Shown: in pieces, positions 1 through 7,758 of the stretch
Layout: every line of letters begins with the position of its first letter
Numbering within the stretch: the first letter of the stretch is position 1
NCBI GenBank assembly: GCA_002731825.1
Contig: PCCS01000032.1
Location: forward strand, 1-36,088
Direction: 5' to 3'
Source: Myxococcales bacterium
GTDB lineage: Bacteria; Myxococcota_A; Bradymonadia; UBA7976; UBA1532
Length of the DNA stretch: 36,088 nucleotides
Position numbers and translations under genes: made by a program
The notes under the pieces: model-generated
Told to the model about the DNA's origin: nothing
Database searches by the model: none
What the model saw: only the letters and a program-made list of their open reading frames with translations

Positions 1-1293
1 AATACAGCGCGTGTTGCCTCCGACACATTGCCATGTGCCGACAGCGCAACTCGCGCTCAGACCCGTTGCGCATTCCCCAGGGACAACCACTGGTCGTCCG
101 TCTAGGTGCATATCGATAAGGCCATCGCAATCGTTGTCACGGCCGTCACAAACCTCAGGACCACCATCAGGCGTACAAATCACGCGGTCGCATGCGTCGC
201 CCTGACCATCGTTGTCGCGATCACCTTGTTCAGGATTCGCGATCTTCGGACAATTGTCGCACAAATCACCAACGCCATCACCATCATCATCAGCCTGATC
301 TGGATTAGGAACAGTTGGGCAATTGTCATTCTCAAGGCAAATCTCATCCACATCTTCATCGGAACATGGCAGACCGACGCCCCACTGGGTTGCGAAGCAA
401 AATTCGTCGGTACTTTCGTTTTGATTGAGAGGCCCGAGATCGTATCGAAGAGCCAAGGTCACATCAAAACCTCTGTCGGTGATCAGATTGTTATCCAGAT
501 CGATGTTGTTCTCACGTTGATTGATATCGTTTCTCAGCTCTGTACAGCCAAAGGCCGAATTCGCAATGCGATTCTTCTGGTCGGAAAAGGACCCGATTTC
601 CCATGAGTTCAGAAAATCATCACCGCCAAACATGGCATAGAGACCCACAAAAGTACTGGGTTCGGCTGGATTATCCCCTTCGTCAAACTCCCAAAGGGTT
701 TTGGGCCGCCCAACGCTCGTGGCACCGTAATCGTTGCCAATGCCGCCATCTCCGAAAAATAGGTCACCGTCCATATAATGGGTCAAGGCAACAGTATCCA
801 TGACCTGACCGCTCACATTGGTCAGGGTGTAACATTTCTCTAAAACGGTGCAGTTGAGTCTGAAACGCCCTTCGACACGAAGGCCATTCAAGGTGAACTC
901 ACTCTGAATTTCACCATCGACAATCCGCGTCTCGATTGCGAGGCCGCGGTGATCTTCCGTCTCGAGCCACGCACCTGTCGTCTGCTCACCAGATGTGGCG
1001 CATAAGTAGGCCATCGATTCAAAAATCGTTCGTACTAAGCCTTCGTCTGGTTGATCATCAGCTGGGTTGAAGCATGCTGGTCCTCCACCCGTCGCTGTAC
1101 CGGTCGCTCCCATATTATCGAGCCCCAATACAACTTGACCGAGTTCCGGATCGCATTCGGCACCGGTGGCAAGCCGGTTGGCGCCATTATCGGGTTCGCA
1201 GTTTTGTGCGTATGCCACAGAAGATAAGCCCAGCGCCAAGATGGCTAGACTTGTAAGGCCTCTGCGGAGGATCTTTATTGAGAAGTCATTCAA
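1..1293 (-). CDS. Secreted protein with thrombospondin type 3 repeats and MopE-like metal-binding motif (partial, C-terminus off the left edge)
   Basis: The reading frame is open from a start near 1293 to the left window edge, so the C-terminus is missing. I chose TTG at 1293 because AGGAG lies 7 bases upstream; an in-frame ATG at 1311 lies ahead of that AGGAG. The N-terminus is a signal peptide (hydrophobic LTSLAILALGLSS, then AYA before QNC). The middle of about 290 residues is not recognised. From about residue 320 come calcium-binding TSP3-type units (DNCPTVPNPDQADDDGDG and DNCPKIANPEQGDRDNDG). These are followed by PEVCDGRDNDCDGLID, the Cys/Asp motif shared with MopE-type copper-binding and myxobacterial surface proteins. 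It is probably an outer-surface or secreted protein. The ligand and partners are unknown. Confidence 0.82.
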   Translation of the reverse strand, partial: MNDFSIKILRRGLTSLAILALGLSSVAYAQNCEPDNGANRLATGAECDPELGQVVLGLDNMGATGTATGGGPACFNPADDQPDEGLVRTIFESMAYLCATSGEQTTGAWLETEDHRGLAIETRIVDGEIQSEFTLNGLRVEGRFRLNCTVLEKCYTLTNVSGQVMDTVALTHYMDGDLFFGDGGIGNDYGATSVGRPKTLWEFDEGDNPAEPSTFVGLYAMFGGDDFLNSWEIGSFSDQKNRIANSAFGCTELRNDINQRENNIDLDNNLITDRGFDVTLALRYDLGPLNQNESTDEFCFATQWGVGLPCSDEDVDEICLENDNCPTVPNPDQADDDGDGVGDLCDNCPKIANPEQGDRDNDGQGDACDRVICTPDGGPEVCDGRDNDCDGLIDMHLDGRPVVVPGECATGLSASCAVGTWQCVGGNTRCI

Positions 1294-1395
1294 GGCGGCT
1301 CTCCTGTTCATTTGCTCTCATCGGAATCGCCCGTATTCCAAGCGCCAGTCTACACAAAGATTTCATAGAAACGCGAGTCATATTTCTACGAGAGA

Positions 1396-1923
1396 TTACT
1401 GGCTGGCAGCGGGTGGCAGCGACTCTGAGTCGAGATGCAGTGTCATTCGATTTGCTCTGTCCCCATTGGGATAACGCCCCGATGACCCGACCAGTGAAAA
1501 ACCGTGCTTAAAAAAGAGCCTCTGAGCCGACGCATTCTTGTGGGACACGTTCAGTTCAATACAGGTTGCTCCAACGGCTGCGGCTCCCGATTTCAGGGCC
1601 GTGACGGCCTGCTCGAACAAACGCTGTCCGATCCCACGTCGACGGGCTGAAGACGCCACGGCCAAGGCAATAATCTCACCGTAAACTTGGTCCCTAAGCC
1701 GACGATAAACATAGGTAATAAAACCGACTGGTTGCGTGTCTTCGACTGCGCAGAGAGTCACTGCGTGGTCAGATGTGAGCCAGTGATCGATGGTTTCGCG
1801 ATAGGATCCAAAATCTGAGAAAGCTGACTGACTGAGCTCACGAAGTGCGTCGACCAAACCTAACTCAGATTGAGGGCAAACAGGAACCAGCCTAACAGCG
1901 TTACAATCGTCTCTGTCCGTCAA
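1396..1923 (-). CDS. GNAT-family N-acetyltransferase
   Basis: A 175-residue protein of normal GNAT size. The acetyl-CoA pyrophosphate-binding motif is RRRGIG at residues 94-99, preceded by the beta-4 strand EIIALAVA. The late segment ELNVSHKNASAQRLFFKHGF matches motif B of RimI-like N-acetyltransferases, where the Asn and the FYxxxGF-like part help bind CoA. The substrate cannot be read from sequence; an amino group on a protein or small molecule is typical. The start is TTG at 1923, and its TTGA overlaps the stop codon of the upstream kinase by 4 bases. This implies translational coupling and membership of the DUF72-kinase-GNAT operon. It could be a RimI paralogue acting on proteins, but the context gives no support for ribosomal protein S18. 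Confidence 0.85.
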   Translation of the reverse strand: MTDRDDCNAVRLVPVCPQSELGLVDALRELSQSAFSDFGSYRETIDHWLTSDHAVTLCAVEDTQPVGFITYVYRRLRDQVYGEIIALAVASSARRRGIGQRLFEQAVTALKSGAAAVGATCIELNVSHKNASAQRLFFKHGFSLVGSSGRYPNGDRANRMTLHLDSESLPPAASQ

Positions 1924-3107
1924 TCGTCAGGCCCATCGTCGAGTGCGGTCACGATGGTCTGGTCATCGTCGTCGAAATCATCTTGATCACCCGGCCAACG
2001 TCGCTGTTCGACGGTCTCTAATATGATTGGCAAGCCGCTCTCCTCAAAAGCAGTGATATCTGGAACAGGCTGAACGATCGGCTCATAAACCCGAAATGTC
2101 TGCGTTTCGGACTCTTTCAAAAAACCAAGATCGGCGACCGTCTGTCGGAGTGGGTCCGCTACGGGGTCGTCGAATTTAGCCAAGACTGCGTCTAATTCAT
2201 CAGCTCCGCTGGTTGATTGATCTGAGCCAGCAGCAGAATTCGATGTTCGTAAGCCCTCAAGAGCGATCACGCCTTCAAGAAGAGCAGCCAGCGTACCAGC
2301 CGACGGAATTCTATCCTCCGGTTTGATGGCCAGACAGGCTTCGATCACGGCCGCCATAGAATCAGGGATCGAGGCATTCCTTTTCTGTATGGGTGGCAGC
2401 GGCGCACCGTCCAAGAAACGGCGAAAGACCTCCGATGTGTCTAAGCGGTCAAAAGGTACATGACCCGTGAGCATTTCATAGAGGGTCGCGCCGAGTGCAT
2501 AAATGTCCGCACGACCGTCTAGAGTCGAATGGGAAAACTGCTCTGGCGGCATATACCAAAGGGTGCCAACACTCGCGCCGACAACGGTCAAATCCGGACT
2601 GCGTTCAGGCGCCTTCGCAACACCAAAGTCAGAGAGTCGCACCGATGATGGGACATTAGAGTTTTTGAAAAGGACGTTGGCTGGTTTGATATCGCGATGA
2701 ATGACGCCTTGGCCATGAGCGCATTCGATCGCCCGTGCCAGTCGAACACCGACGTCCAATACAGCGGCGGCATCCAGTCGCCCACCACGTGCCTTGAGTA
2801 AATCCTCGACGGAGCCTCCTGCGAGATATTCGATCATCATCGCTTGATAGCTATCGGTCTCAACGTATTCATGAATTAAAGCGATAGCGGGGTGCCTTAA
2901 TTCTGCCTGCAAGCGGGCGCCTTGTGAGAAGCGTTCCGCCAAAACTTTCTCACCGGACCGACTTTCCCTGTGCCGAAGTTTAACGGCAACCTTACGCCCA
3001 AGGGTAACGTGAGTCCCGAGGTACACGATGCCCATGGACCCATTACCGATTCGCTTCCCCAGCTCGTACTGGCCAATTCTCTGCGGTATGGCGAACCCAC
3101 CAAGCAT
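1920..3107 (-). CDS. Cytosolic eukaryote-like serine/threonine protein kinase
   Basis: A 395-residue Hanks-type kinase. Visible motifs are the Gly loop GNGSMGIVYLG (21-31), catalytic Lys in VAVKLRHR (K43), HRDIKPAN (137-144) with the catalytic Asp, DFG (160-162), an activation segment rich in Thr/Ser, and PPEQ (187-190) in place of APE. The catalytic part ends near residue 285. The remaining 110 residues are acidic and low in complexity, finishing in a run of Asp. No membrane segment is seen, unlike most bacterial receptor kinases, so it should act in the cytosol. The ATG at 3107 has GGAG 9 bases upstream. The gene lies 12 bases after a DUF72 gene and overlaps the GNAT gene that follows. Substrates are unknown, and the acidic tail might bind partners or be a phosphorylation target. 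Confidence 0.93.
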   Translation of the reverse strand: MLGGFAIPQRIGQYELGKRIGNGSMGIVYLGTHVTLGRKVAVKLRHRESRSGEKVLAERFSQGARLQAELRHPAIALIHEYVETDSYQAMMIEYLAGGSVEDLLKARGGRLDAAAVLDVGVRLARAIECAHGQGVIHRDIKPANVLFKNSNVPSSVRLSDFGVAKAPERSPDLTVVGASVGTLWYMPPEQFSHSTLDGRADIYALGATLYEMLTGHVPFDRLDTSEVFRRFLDGAPLPPIQKRNASIPDSMAAVIEACLAIKPEDRIPSAGTLAALLEGVIALEGLRTSNSAAGSDQSTSGADELDAVLAKFDDPVADPLRQTVADLGFLKESETQTFRVYEPIVQPVPDITAFEESGLPIILETVEQRRWPGDQDDFDDDDQTIVTALDDGPDD

Positions 3108-3119
3108 TAAGGGTGACTC

Positions 3120-3806
3120 CTAACCTTCACTGAGTTCGCGACGAACGGCACGACTGAACCGAATCGCGTCGGTCTTCATCGACGGGCTTGTAAACATAAT
3201 TGATGCGCGACCAAAACCAAGGGCTAGATCCAAGAGGGCATCCATTTCGTAGTCAGAAAAGCCGGCCCGTAGTCCACGCCGACCCATCAAACGCCAATAG
3301 GGGTTTTCCTGACGAGGTAAATCATCAATATCGTCCATACCAAGGGGATCAAAAACCGGTGTCAGACCAGCGGCGTCTGCGACCTCAGCAAATTCGTCAG
3401 CTTGCGACTCCCAAAGACCCTCGGCCCACCAGACCGCTTGGCGGTCACCTAACTGGGACTGAAAAAATTCAACAACTGCGTTTTTGTTGGTTGGTGTTGG
3501 CCGGAAATTGGCTGGCGTTCGAAAAAGAATGCGATGCGCATCCAGTTCGTCATAGAGGGCCGCAACTCGATCCCAATGGGCTTTGGACGCAGGGGTGTTT
3601 AAACCACCGGCCGCCCCATCGACTCCGAATCCAAGAACCAGGCCATTGGTCGAAATTTGTTCTTTCCATTTTCGAACGGTTTTGTCCTTCACCGTCGAAA
3701 CCAGTTTTTCATCCAATTCCATGATCTGAAATTGATTCCAATAGACGCGTGCTGCATCGGTAAGACCAACACAACCCACAGAGATTGACGGCTTTGGCTC
3801 CATCAT
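3120..3806 (-). CDS. DUF72 (YecE-like) family protein
   Basis: The protein has the outline of DUF72, a TIM-barrel-like family of unknown activity. It starts with a strand ISVGCVG, then an aromatic segment VYWNQFQIMELDE, then KWKEQ with a Phe-Gly strand, a central ILFRTPANFRPTPTNK, and a late IMFTSPSMKTDAIRFSRAVR resembling the family's terminal strand and helix. Similarity is moderate, so the protein is divergent. The frame is open to GTG at 3848. I prefer the ATG-ATG pair at 3806/3803 because GGAG sits 4-7 bases ahead and the family normally begins at this point. It is first in an operon with the kinase and acetyltransferase. Its role is unknown. Confidence 0.72.
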   Translation of the reverse strand: MMEPKPSISVGCVGLTDAARVYWNQFQIMELDEKLVSTVKDKTVRKWKEQISTNGLVLGFGVDGAAGGLNTPASKAHWDRVAALYDELDAHRILFRTPANFRPTPTNKNAVVEFFQSQLGDRQAVWWAEGLWESQADEFAEVADAAGLTPVFDPLGMDDIDDLPRQENPYWRLMGRRGLRAGFSDYEMDALLDLALGFGRASIMFTSPSMKTDAIRFSRAVRRELSEG

Positions 3807-3952
3807 TGAACTCCAGTTCAGTTTCAACGTCGGCTGGGCGATGGACACTCAGACGATTATTATTCCATGGCTCAGATAAGGCTTATACGTTAGCACCGAC
3901 TGCTACCTCACTCCTACCCCATTTCACGAGAATCGACATTTCAGTTTGCGAT

Positions 3953-3993
3953 TGACTCTATATTTTGACATACAAAATTTGAGGATAGAGTCA
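3953..3993 (+). promoter_or_regulatory. Nested hairpin in the glyA leader
   Basis: A 9-base perfect inverted repeat, TGACTCTAT (3953-3961) and ATAGAGTCA (3985-3993), encloses a second repeat, ATTTTG (3962-3967) and CAAAAT (3973-3978), around a 5-base loop ACATA. TTGAGG (3979-3984) bulges out on the 3' side. As RNA it would make a 15-pair hairpin ending 2 bases before the GGGAG ribosome-binding site of glyA (3996-4000). It could be a translation-control hairpin or, as DNA, a binding site. The position favours a role in glyA expression, which is inference. Confidence 0.5.
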
Positions 3994-4006
3994 CCGGGAG
4001 ATTTCA

Positions 4007-5254
4007 ATGACAGATAATGCACACATCAGAGCCGTCGACCCAGACGTCGCCAACCTCATCGATCAGGAGATTCAACGCCAACGCGATGTTCTGCGTTTAA
4101 TTCCATCTGAGAACTATGCGTCCGCTGCCGTCCTGCAGGCAACGGGTAGCTGCTTGACCAATAAATATAGCGAGGGGTATGTGGGCCGACGCTACTACCA
4201 AGGCCAAGACTATATCGATGGAATTGAAGGGCTGGCTATTCAACGCGCAAAAGAATTATTCGGTGCCGAACACGTGAATGTTCAACCCTACTCGGGGTCA
4301 CCCGCGAACCTTGCCGTCTACCTTGGGCTACTCAATCCCGGCGATGGCATTCTCAGTATGAGCTTACCTCATGGCGGGCATCTGACCCACGGTTGGAAAG
4401 TCACAATTTCTGGTCAATATTTCAACGCCGTCCAGTATGGCGTTGACAAGGACTCAAAGCGCATTGATATGGACCAGGTCGCGGCGATGGCACGCGAGCA
4501 CAAACCGAAGCTGATCATCTGTGGCGCTTCCGCCTATCCCCGAATCATTGATTTCGCTGCATTTGCCGAGATTGCCAAAGAGGTCGGCGCTTATTTGTTG
4601 GCCGACATAGCCCACATATCAGGACTTGTTGCCGGCGGTGCGCACCCCTCACCAGTCCCATATGCCGACGTGGTCTCAACGACCACGCACAAGACGCTGC
4701 GAGGCCCCAGAGGCGGTATGCTGATGTGTAAATCTAAGCATGCTAAAGCCATCGATCGAGGTGTATTCCCAGGTCTCCAGGGTGGTCCACATAATCATAC
4801 GACCGGCGCCCTTGCGATCGCGCTCAAAGAAGCCCTTCAACCTGAGTTTAGAGACTACGCAGCACAGACTGTTCGAAATTGCCAAGCGCTCGCAGACGGC
4901 TTGCTGACCCATGATTTCGATCTTGTTTCCGGTGGAACGGACAATCATCTGCTCCTCGTCGACCTATCCAATAAGAACATTTCTGGAAAAATTGCCGCAA
5001 AAGCCCTCGAAAAGGCAGGGATTGTCTGCAACGCCAATAGTGTTCCATTCGACACGAGAAAACCCTTTGATCCAAGTGGTATTCGGATCGGAACACCAGC
5101 ACTCACATCACGAGGGATGGGCCCCGATGAAATGCACCAGCTTGCAGATTGGATTAACTCGGCCATTAATTTGCCCGATGATGAGACAGCACTAAGCGAA
5201 ATTGCCAGAAGCGTCAAAGCTCTGTGCGATCAATTTCCAGCGCCCGGTATCTAA
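4007..5254 (+). CDS. glyA: Serine hydroxymethyltransferase
   Basis: This PLP enzyme interconverts serine plus tetrahydrofolate with glycine plus 5,10-methylene-tetrahydrofolate in the cytosol. The 415 residues match the family length. Motifs include SENYAS (34-39), the NKYSEGYVGRRYYQG segment, the PYSGSPANLAVY cofactor and substrate region, DIAHISGL with the PLP-binding Asp (200), and TTTHKTLRGPRGG with the Schiff-base Lys at 229. The ATG at 4007 follows GGGAG by 6 bases. It is transcribed alone, with no gene directly behind it on the same strand. It supplies glycine and one-carbon units alongside gcvT, gcvH and folD, which lie 11-13 kb away on the other strand. Nothing is missing. Confidence 0.98.
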   Translation: MTDNAHIRAVDPDVANLIDQEIQRQRDVLRLIPSENYASAAVLQATGSCLTNKYSEGYVGRRYYQGQDYIDGIEGLAIQRAKELFGAEHVNVQPYSGSPANLAVYLGLLNPGDGILSMSLPHGGHLTHGWKVTISGQYFNAVQYGVDKDSKRIDMDQVAAMAREHKPKLIICGASAYPRIIDFAAFAEIAKEVGAYLLADIAHISGLVAGGAHPSPVPYADVVSTTTHKTLRGPRGGMLMCKSKHAKAIDRGVFPGLQGGPHNHTTGALAIALKEALQPEFRDYAAQTVRNCQALADGLLTHDFDLVSGGTDNHLLLVDLSNKNISGKIAAKALEKAGIVCNANSVPFDTRKPFDPSGIRIGTPALTSRGMGPDEMHQLADWINSAINLPDDETALSEIARSVKALCDQFPAPGI

Positions 5255-5342
5255 AGGGCGTCTGGGCCGACCCGTGCTGCTGGACGCTTAGGGCCGAACT
5301 GGCCCGGTGCAATAGGGCCAGATGGGTGGGCGGTTCGTTTGT

Positions 5343-6047
5343 TTATTCCGTCGGCGTCTTTGGACTAGAAGACGAGCCAGAGCCTTCGCCTCTCGACCCA
5401 CCGCGGCCACCGCGACGGCGCCGGCGACGGCGATTTTGGCCACCACCTGAATCACTGTGATTCCCCCGCCCATGATGATTACCGCCGCTGCCGCTGCCGC
5501 TGCCGCTGCCGCTGCCGCGGCGCCTGCGACGATTGGACCCACCTGAACCGCGCTTGCGATTACCAGACCGGCCATTCCCCATGCGATCGGCAAGCGCTTT
5601 CATTTCAGTGATCGCTTCGAGGTCTTCCTCGGTCATCTCTGGCAAACCGTCGAACTTCGAACCGTGTCCCTTGGAACCGCGTGCCAATTCTGAAGCAATG
5701 TCTAGATCGTCTCCAGTCAACAAACTTCCACACGCGTCCTTACATGAATCACAGCGAACGCTCTGTCGTTCCTTAGGCCAGCGGTCCAAAGACACAAAAA
5801 CGCCACAAACCGCGCATGCAAATTCGATAGGCCCCTTCCCTTTGCGACCAGCGGTCGAATCATCGGGATCAATACCAAGTCTCGCATTTGAACGAGCCCA
5901 AAACGTGGATGGATCATCACCTTGCTGGTACTGACCTAAAGCCGACTGATACGATACGCCGCGCCCTGATGACGAGCGATTAGATGACCGTCCACCTGAA
6001 CGACCACCACGACCACGACGCCTTCGATTAGAAGAATTTTGACTCAA
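5343..6047 (-). CDS. Zinc-ribbon protein with Arg/Gly/Ser-rich low-complexity ends
   Basis: The function is not recognised. The protein has an Arg/Gly/Ser-rich N-terminus, a central CAVC...CDSC pair (two CxxC knuckles 20 residues apart, likely one zinc ribbon), and a helix around EEDLEAITEMKALADRM. The C-terminal third has a Gly-Ser repeat and clusters of four or five Arg. Such RGG/RS-like tails often bind RNA, which is inference. I chose TTG at 6047 because GGAG lies 6 bases upstream. The frame stays open to 6167, but those 40 extra residues look unlike the rest. The last 88 bases before its stop face the end of glyA. The Gly-Ser repeat is encoded by a hexanucleotide repeat (see 5485-5518). 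The low complexity makes the reading less certain, but the paired CxxC motifs argue for a real protein. Confidence 0.72.
   Translation of the reverse strand: MSQNSSNRRRRGRGGRSGGRSSNRSSSGRGVSYQSALGQYQQGDDPSTFWARSNARLGIDPDDSTAGRKGKGPIEFACAVCGVFVSLDRWPKERQSVRCDSCKDACGSLLTGDDLDIASELARGSKGHGSKFDGLPEMTEEDLEAITEMKALADRMGNGRSGNRKRGSGGSNRRRRRGSGSGSGSGSGGNHHGRGNHSDSGGGQNRRRRRRRGGRGGSRGEGSGSSSSPKTPTE
5485..5518 (+). repeat. Hexanucleotide tandem repeat CCGCTG, five copies plus a partial
   Basis: Five exact tandem copies of CCGCTG run from 5485 to 5514, followed by CCGC. On the minus strand they encode the Gly-Ser repeat of the zinc-ribbon protein. Because the unit is 6 bases, copy-number change would lengthen or shorten the linker without shifting the frame. 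Confidence 0.9.
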
Positions 6048-6324
6048 CACTGTCTCCGATCTGCTAAATGCCGGCACGGTTTTTAATTTGAAAGCCAGCC
6101 AGATAAATTGGGTGTTTCGGGCAGGGTGCGTCGGACCCGCACGCGCCTGGGACAGGCGGAATAGCATACATTGATTTTGAGTTCAAGACGCGACGTCCTT
6201 AAATGCCCATCAGAGCGATTCACAAAGTCGGCAAACGGATTGAAAAGACCAATCCCGGACCAGTGCCGTAAAAATTTAGCGGTTTGATGTACCAGTTGAC
6301 CCTGACGAGTGATAGATCATAGCC

Positions 6325-7758
6325 ATGACTGCTTGTCCTCATTGCTCCGAGCCAATCGCGCCAACACATCCTGTATGCCTCTCATGTGGACAAACAATTC
6401 TCGGCGATCCGAACGCAGACCCTTGGTTGAATAGAGAAATTGCAGGTCGTTATAGACTTGAAGGAAAGTTGGGAGACGGCGGTATGGGCGAGGTCTATCG
6501 CGCCGTTCAAACAACCATGGCCCGCACGATCGCCTTGAAGATACTCAATGATGAGTTGGCCCAAAAGACCAGTCAAGTTGAGCGTTTCAAGCGTGAAGCT
6601 CAGGCAGCAAGCCAACTGACCCATCCGAACACAATCGTTGTCCATGATTTTGGTCAATGTGATGACGGCACGCTCTTCATCGCAATGGAATATCTTGAAG
6701 GGCAGGCGCTCGCTGAAATCCTCAACGACTCCAAGCGACTGAGCCCAGGCCGCCTCGTTAATATTCTCGCTCAGGTTTGCGATAGTCTTCAGGAAGCGCA
6801 CGAACAGCAGGTCGTCCACCGTGACCTCAAGCCTGAAAATATTTTTCTGACCAGTCGAGGTGATGAGACCGAGTTCCCTAAGGTTCTCGATTTTGGCATC
6901 GCGAAGCTGACGAAAGCGCCCGATGGTCAGATGGTCGACCGCCTGACGCGAGCGGGCACACTGTGTGGCACACCACACTATATGGCACCCGAGCAAATCC
7001 GGGACGAAACCGTAGACTGGCGTGCCGACATCTATGCTCTCGGTGTACTCATTTATTACGCGCTCGCAAAGCGAGAACCATTCAACGCCGATAAGCTCGT
7101 CGACGTCCTCACGATGCATTTGCATAAGGACCCACCCAACATCGATTGGGGCCCCGATGGCGTAGAGCCGACCTATTTACGTCTCGAGGCGGTCGCCCGC
7201 ATGGCTTTATCCAAAGACCGTGAGGACCGTCCACAGAGCGCAAGAGAGCTGAAGGCAATGCTTCGAGCTGCCCTACACGAGAATGGGACAGCATCGACGC
7301 TCAATTTAAATCCGGGACGATTCGCAAAACGCCGTGTCTCGGACGCGCTTAGAGATTATTTTAGGAACCGAAAAAATCGACGATGGGCCATTGGTCTCGC
7401 GTTTGTCGTCCTATGTATCATCGTCGGTCATCTGAGTGAATCGGACACGCCACCGCTGGCGCAAACCAATGAGGTCGAACAAGACGAATCGCTCGAACCG
7501 AGTGAGCGACACCAAGACTTGGTACAAGATGTCTTCAAAAAATTACAATTGGAGAATGAAACCCTTCGAGCACAGCTGATGCGGAGTGAAAACGAGTCGC
7601 TGAAAAGCCTGATTAAAAAGACCCAAGAAAACGATAGTTTGAAGGCTGAAATCAATAAGCTGAAACAAAAGAAGACGCAGCCGGCAACCAGGTCTAAAAC
7701 CAACCTAGCCCCCGGTCATTCCGACGCAGGGGTTGTCCCTCAAAAACGTGATCCATGA
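6325..7758 (+). CDS. Membrane-anchored serine/threonine protein kinase with N-terminal zinc ribbon and C-terminal coiled coil
   Basis: A 477-residue protein. It begins with a zinc ribbon (CPHC 4-7 and CLSC 18-21), a layout common in myxobacterial kinases. The kinase domain follows: Gly loop GDGGMGEVY (50-58), catalytic Lys in ALKIL (K72), HRDLKPEN (165-172), DFG (190-192) and APE (221-223). A membrane segment lies at about 354-370 (IGLAFVVLCIIVGHL). After it is an acidic linker and a heptad-rich coiled coil at about 398-450. The kinase should face the cytoplasm and the coiled coil the periplasm, where it may dimerise or bind a partner. Its stop overlaps the next gene's ATG (ATGA), so the two are translationally coupled. 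The ribosome-binding site is weak. Substrates are unknown. Confidence 0.95.
   Translation: MTACPHCSEPIAPTHPVCLSCGQTILGDPNADPWLNREIAGRYRLEGKLGDGGMGEVYRAVQTTMARTIALKILNDELAQKTSQVERFKREAQAASQLTHPNTIVVHDFGQCDDGTLFIAMEYLEGQALAEILNDSKRLSPGRLVNILAQVCDSLQEAHEQQVVHRDLKPENIFLTSRGDETEFPKVLDFGIAKLTKAPDGQMVDRLTRAGTLCGTPHYMAPEQIRDETVDWRADIYALGVLIYYALAKREPFNADKLVDVLTMHLHKDPPNIDWGPDGVEPTYLRLEAVARMALSKDREDRPQSARELKAMLRAALHENGTASTLNLNPGRFAKRRVSDALRDYFRNRKNRRWAIGLAFVVLCIIVGHLSESDTPPLAQTNEVEQDESLEPSERHQDLVQDVFKKLQLENETLRAQLMRSENESLKSLIKKTQENDSLKAEINKLKQKKTQPATRSKTNLAPGHSDAGVVPQKRDP

Noticed and set aside
106..606. Plus-strand open frame of 166 codons
   Set aside because: It is antisense to the TSP3/MopE protein, whose signal peptide and repeated Asp/Cys motifs are clear.
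3849..4006. Glycine riboswitch before glyA
   Set aside because: The leader is short and lacks the paired conserved domains of that riboswitch; only the nested hairpin is present.
5291..5305. GGGCC-GAACT-GGCCC hairpin after glyA as terminator
   Set aside because: The stem has only 5 pairs and no T-run follows on either strand.
5485..5518. Phase-variable repeat switching the zinc-ribbon gene on and off
   Set aside because: The unit is 6 bases, so copy-number changes keep the frame; only linker length would vary.
5288..5593. Minus-strand frame with an Ala run of about 10 residues
   Set aside because: The run is the hexanucleotide repeat read in another frame of the zinc-ribbon protein gene.
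6382..7125. Minus-strand frame of 247 codons
   Set aside because: It is antisense to the kinase, which has all catalytic motifs on the plus strand.
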